From contig JAVBTR010000052.1 in NCBI GenBank assembly GCA_031556065.1, positions 1-64,000 on the forward strand: a stretch of 64,000 nt of DNA, written 5' to 3'. Positions within the stretch are counted from its first letter, which is position 1; every line of letters begins with the position of its first letter. The DNA is from JAVBTR01 sp031556065. GTDB taxonomy: Bacteria; Bacillota; Clostridia; Christensenellales; Aristaeellaceae. The position numbers and the translations under genes were made by a program. The notes under the pieces are model-generated. The model worked only from the letters and a program-made list of their open reading frames with translations. It ran no database searches and had not been told where the DNA came from. This document shows, in pieces, positions 61,854 to 64,000 of the stretch.

Positions 61854-61921
61854 GGGAACCGGAGGCTTCGCCCCATCCAAAGGGGCAAAGCACCCTTTTG
61901 CCTAAGGGCAAAGCGGTTCCC
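61854..61921. repeat. Palindromic structured intergenic element
   Basis: GGGAACCG (61854-61861) pairs with CGGTTCCC (61914-61921) and encloses GCCCC/GGGGC (61870-61886) and CCCTT/AAGGG (61893-61908), a three-way-junction shape. It may end the his operon or be a mobile palindromic unit. Confidence 0.6.
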
Positions 61922-61928
61922 GCAAACA

Positions 61929-62699
61929 TCAGCCTCTCCTAACCGGTATACTGTTTTGATTTAAATATTCCTTCAAATCCCTGATCTTAAGCCTTTCAAA
62001 ATGAAACAGGCTGGCCGCCAGGGCCGCGTCAGCTCCGCCTACAGTCAGTACATCTAAAAAGTGCGACTGGTTCCCTGCGCCGCCGGAAGCGATCACCGGC
62101 ACGTTCACCGCTTTGGCGATCTGGCTGGTTGCGTCTAAATCGTAGCCCTGGCCCACGCCGTCGCAATCCATTACTGTTAAAAGGATTTCCCCGGCGCCCC
62201 GCCGGACCCCTTCCACGGCCCATTCTACCGCATCCAGCCCGGTATTCACCCGGCCGCCATTTAAATATACATCATAGCCCCGTCCGGAACGCTTCTTTAT
62301 ATCCATAGCCAGGACGATGCACTGGCTACCAAAGCGCATGGCAGCCTCCTGGATAAAATCCGGGTTGCGCACCGCCGGGCTGTTAACGGACACCTTGTCC
62401 GCCCCCAAGCGAAGCAAGCCTTTGATTTTCTCCAGGCTGGCGATGCCGCCGCCCACCGTAAAGGGAATAAACAACTGCTCGGCCACCCGGCTGACAATGT
62501 CCTCCATGGTGCCCCTGTTTTCATGGGAGGCGTTAATATCCAGCAAAACCAGCTCATCCGCGCCCTTTTCGTTGTAGGCAATGGCGCACTGAACCGGATC
62601 CCCCGCATCGATGATGTTTACAAAGTTCACGCCCTTGACCACCCGGCCATCCCGAATATCCAGGCAGGGAATAATGCGTTTATTCAGCAGGGGTTTCAC
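61929..62699 (-). CDS. hisF: Imidazole glycerol phosphate synthase subunit HisF
   Basis: The cyclase subunit of histidine synthesis, a TIM barrel. NKRIIPCLDIRDGRVVKG, FTVGGGIASLEK and VMDCDGVGQGYD are hallmark blocks with the catalytic aspartates. The start is uncertain: a TTG at 62717 and a GTG at 62699 have poor ribosome-site spacing, while alignment to the usual ML-KRIIPCLD start points to CTG at 62690, 5 nt after GGGGGTGA. It overlaps hisH by 20 nt with the GTG start. Confidence 0.93.
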   Translation of the reverse strand: MKPLLNKRIIPCLDIRDGRVVKGVNFVNIIDAGDPVQCAIAYNEKGADELVLLDINASHENRGTMEDIVSRVAEQLFIPFTVGGGIASLEKIKGLLRLGADKVSVNSPAVRNPDFIQEAAMRFGSQCIVLAMDIKKRSGRGYDVYLNGGRVNTGLDAVEWAVEGVRRGAGEILLTVMDCDGVGQGYDLDATSQIAKAVNVPVIASGGAGNQSHFLDVLTVGGADAALAASLFHFERLKIRDLKEYLNQNSIPVRRG

Positions 62700-63300
62700 C
62701 CCCTCTATAATTAGCAAAGCCCTTTAGCATTTTGAGCCCCGCATCCCCGCTCTTTTCCGGGTGAAACTGAGTGGCCATCAGGTTACCCTTTCGCACCACG
62801 GCGGTAAAGGGCACGCCATAATCGCAAACAGCGGCAGTAAAATCGTGTGAAATATCCAGCATGGCAAAGGAATGTACAAAGTATACCGTGGGATTCTCGC
62901 CCTTTGAGAATAGCGGGCAATCCCTTGTCTGCAAATCGTTCCAGCCCATGTGGGGAATTTTTAATCCCCGATCCGGCAGCCTTTTCACCGTACCAGGCAG
63001 CAAGCCCAAGCCCTTATGATAGCCACCCTCGTCGCTTCCTTCAAAAAGCAGCTGCATCCCCAGACAAATGCCCAGCAAGGGCGTGCCTTTTTCCGCCGCT
63101 TCCTTTACCGCTTCCCCCAGACCCGTTTCATTCAGCCGTGCCATGGCCTGTTCAAAAGCGCCGACCCCAGGCAAGACCAGCCGTTCAGCTTTTAAAACAG
63201 CCACCGGATCATCGCTGATAGCGGCCTTAAACCCCAGAAACTGGAAAGCCTTTTCCACGCTTCGCAAGTTTCCCATGCCATAATCCACAATGGTGATCAT
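62680..63300 (-). CDS. hisH: Imidazole glycerol phosphate synthase glutamine amidotransferase HisH
   Basis: A 206-residue class I glutaminase. The triad is C79 (LGICLGMQLL), H179 and E181 (TQFHPEKSG). It starts MITIVDYGMGNLRSV, as usual. It supplies ammonia to HisF, its direct downstream partner. The start overlaps the amidohydrolase stop by 4 nt. hisA, which usually lies between hisH and hisF, is absent here. Confidence 0.96.
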   Translation of the reverse strand: MITIVDYGMGNLRSVEKAFQFLGFKAAISDDPVAVLKAERLVLPGVGAFEQAMARLNETGLGEAVKEAAEKGTPLLGICLGMQLLFEGSDEGGYHKGLGLLPGTVKRLPDRGLKIPHMGWNDLQTRDCPLFSKGENPTVYFVHSFAMLDISHDFTAAVCDYGVPFTAVVRKGNLMATQFHPEKSGDAGLKMLKGFANYRGGETPAE

Positions 63301-64000
63301 TTCAGCTTATCCCCCATAAAGGCGATGAAGTTGCCGCCCAAAATGGCTTCCTGTTCATCCTGCGTAAGCGGCAGCGCCATAAACCGTTCCAACTCCTCTA
63401 CCGGGTTCCACATAGGATAATCGGCACCGAAAAAGGCCCTGTCCGCTCCGTAAGCGTGGATGATCTCCGCCGCCTTATGGGGCTCCAGCGCGTACAGGCT
63501 GGACGATGTATCGATCCACACATTATCCCGGCCGGCCAATACCTTATACGCTTCCTCCCAAACAGACCACCCCCCCAGGTGAGCGCAGATGGCCTTCAAG
63601 CCCGGCACCCTATCCAGAGCTCTGGCCATTCTTTCCGGCTGGCTGTAAGGGTATCTTTTGTCCCCCGTGTGCACAAGCAGCGGCAAATCCCGTTCCGCCA
63701 TTAATTTAAACAGCCGAACGCAATTCTCGTCATCCAAGCAAAAATGCTGAAAATCTGGGTGCAGCTTAATGCCATAAAGCCCCAAGGCCACCACCCGATC
63801 CAGCTCCTTTTCCATTTCCGGGTGATCAGCATGCATAGCCCCAAAGCCGATAAGCTTATCAGGGTGAGCGTCCACCGAGCGCTTGATAAAATCGTTAATA
63901 GAGGCCACCCGTTCCCAGGTTACCGCCACAGAATGTACCAAATGCCGTTCTATGCCCGCCTGTTCCCCAAGCTTTAAAAGCCCATCCACCGTGCCGGGAC
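63297..64000 (-). CDS. Amidohydrolase-family (TIM-barrel metal-dependent hydrolase), partial
   Basis: The coding frame is open to the right edge, so the N terminus with the first metal ligands is missing. Visible blocks are GIKLHPDFQHF, LLVHTGDK, AICAHLGGW and FFGADYPMWNP, which match the Amidohydro_2 group of decarboxylases and lactonases. The frame above the GTG at 63989 still reads PGTVDGL, so it continues upstream. It overlaps hisH by 4 nt and shares its operon. Substrate unknown. Confidence 0.88.
   Translation of the reverse strand, partial: PGTVDGLLKLGEQAGIERHLVHSVAVTWERVASINDFIKRSVDAHPDKLIGFGAMHADHPEMEKELDRVVALGLYGIKLHPDFQHFCLDDENCVRLFKLMAERDLPLLVHTGDKRYPYSQPERMARALDRVPGLKAICAHLGGWSVWEEAYKVLAGRDNVWIDTSSSLYALEPHKAAEIIHAYGADRAFFGADYPMWNPVEELERFMALPLTQDEQEAILGGNFIAFMGDKLK

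Noticed and set aside
1..64000. tRNA, rRNA, insertion sequences, prophage or toxin-antitoxin genes
   Set aside because: Looked for by eye on both strands; no cloverleaf, transposase, integrase or phage motif was recognised, though short RNAs could be missed without a covariance search.

Overview
The window reads as a chromosome segment of an anaerobic Clostridia-like Firmicute. Supporting signs are a reverse rubrerythrin, a PflA-type radical SAM protein, LplABC-type carbohydrate transporters with AraC or GntR/LacI-type regulators, SigA-like promoters and strong AGGAGG ribosome sites. Secretion signals of the MKKLLALVLAAMM...ASA type are reminiscent of Christensenellales-like gut or rumen bacteria; that placement is inference.

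Layout. 1-8850: a complete type I-C CRISPR-Cas locus on the minus strand (cas3-cas5c-cas8c-cas7-cas4-cas1-cas2-leader-array); the array runs off the left edge. 8867-16182: an esterase, an HTH/AbrB regulator with a small ABC-2 exporter, and a divergent two-component system with an ABC exporter (RR-HK-ATPase-two permeases). 16264-17663: RNA ligase gene rtcB behind what looks like a transcription attenuator with its own leader peptide. 17686-20993: a MoxR/DUF58/membrane-protein operon.

21014-54730 is a long carbohydrate-use region. Operon A (27490 down to 21014) holds a binding protein, two permeases and two unassigned beta-propeller hydrolase-like proteins, with a divergent AraC regulator. Operon B (34437 down to 28622) holds two permeases, a nucleoside hydrolase, a binding protein and a GH32-like protein, with a divergent AraC gene followed by a GH42 beta-galactosidase. 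After a Crp/Fnr-ferredoxin pair and an HTH-plus-membrane-kinase pair comes cluster C (41132-54800): GntR/LacI-type regulator, GH38 alpha-mannosidase, SDR dehydrogenase, lactonase, two permeases, binding protein, GH3 glycosidase and a mannonate-dehydratase-family enzyme. The operator TTGTTATAACAA occurs at the divergent promoters of this cluster and again at the dehydratase promoter. Together the enzymes spell a possible oxidative, non-phosphorylative route from mannosides: mannose, mannonolactone, mannonate, 2-keto-3-deoxygluconate. I rate this the most interesting system in the window.

54807-64000: a MarR-controlled ABC exporter, reverse rubrerythrin, threonine synthase, a small P-loop ATPase, a radical SAM activase-like protein, a GtrA-like membrane protein, and an amidohydrolase-hisH-hisF operon cut by the right edge. 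Hairpins follow all three solute-binding protein genes, and structured palindromic intergenic elements lie at 53230-53518, 61277-61339 and 61854-61921. I saw no tRNA, rRNA, insertion sequence or prophage gene.
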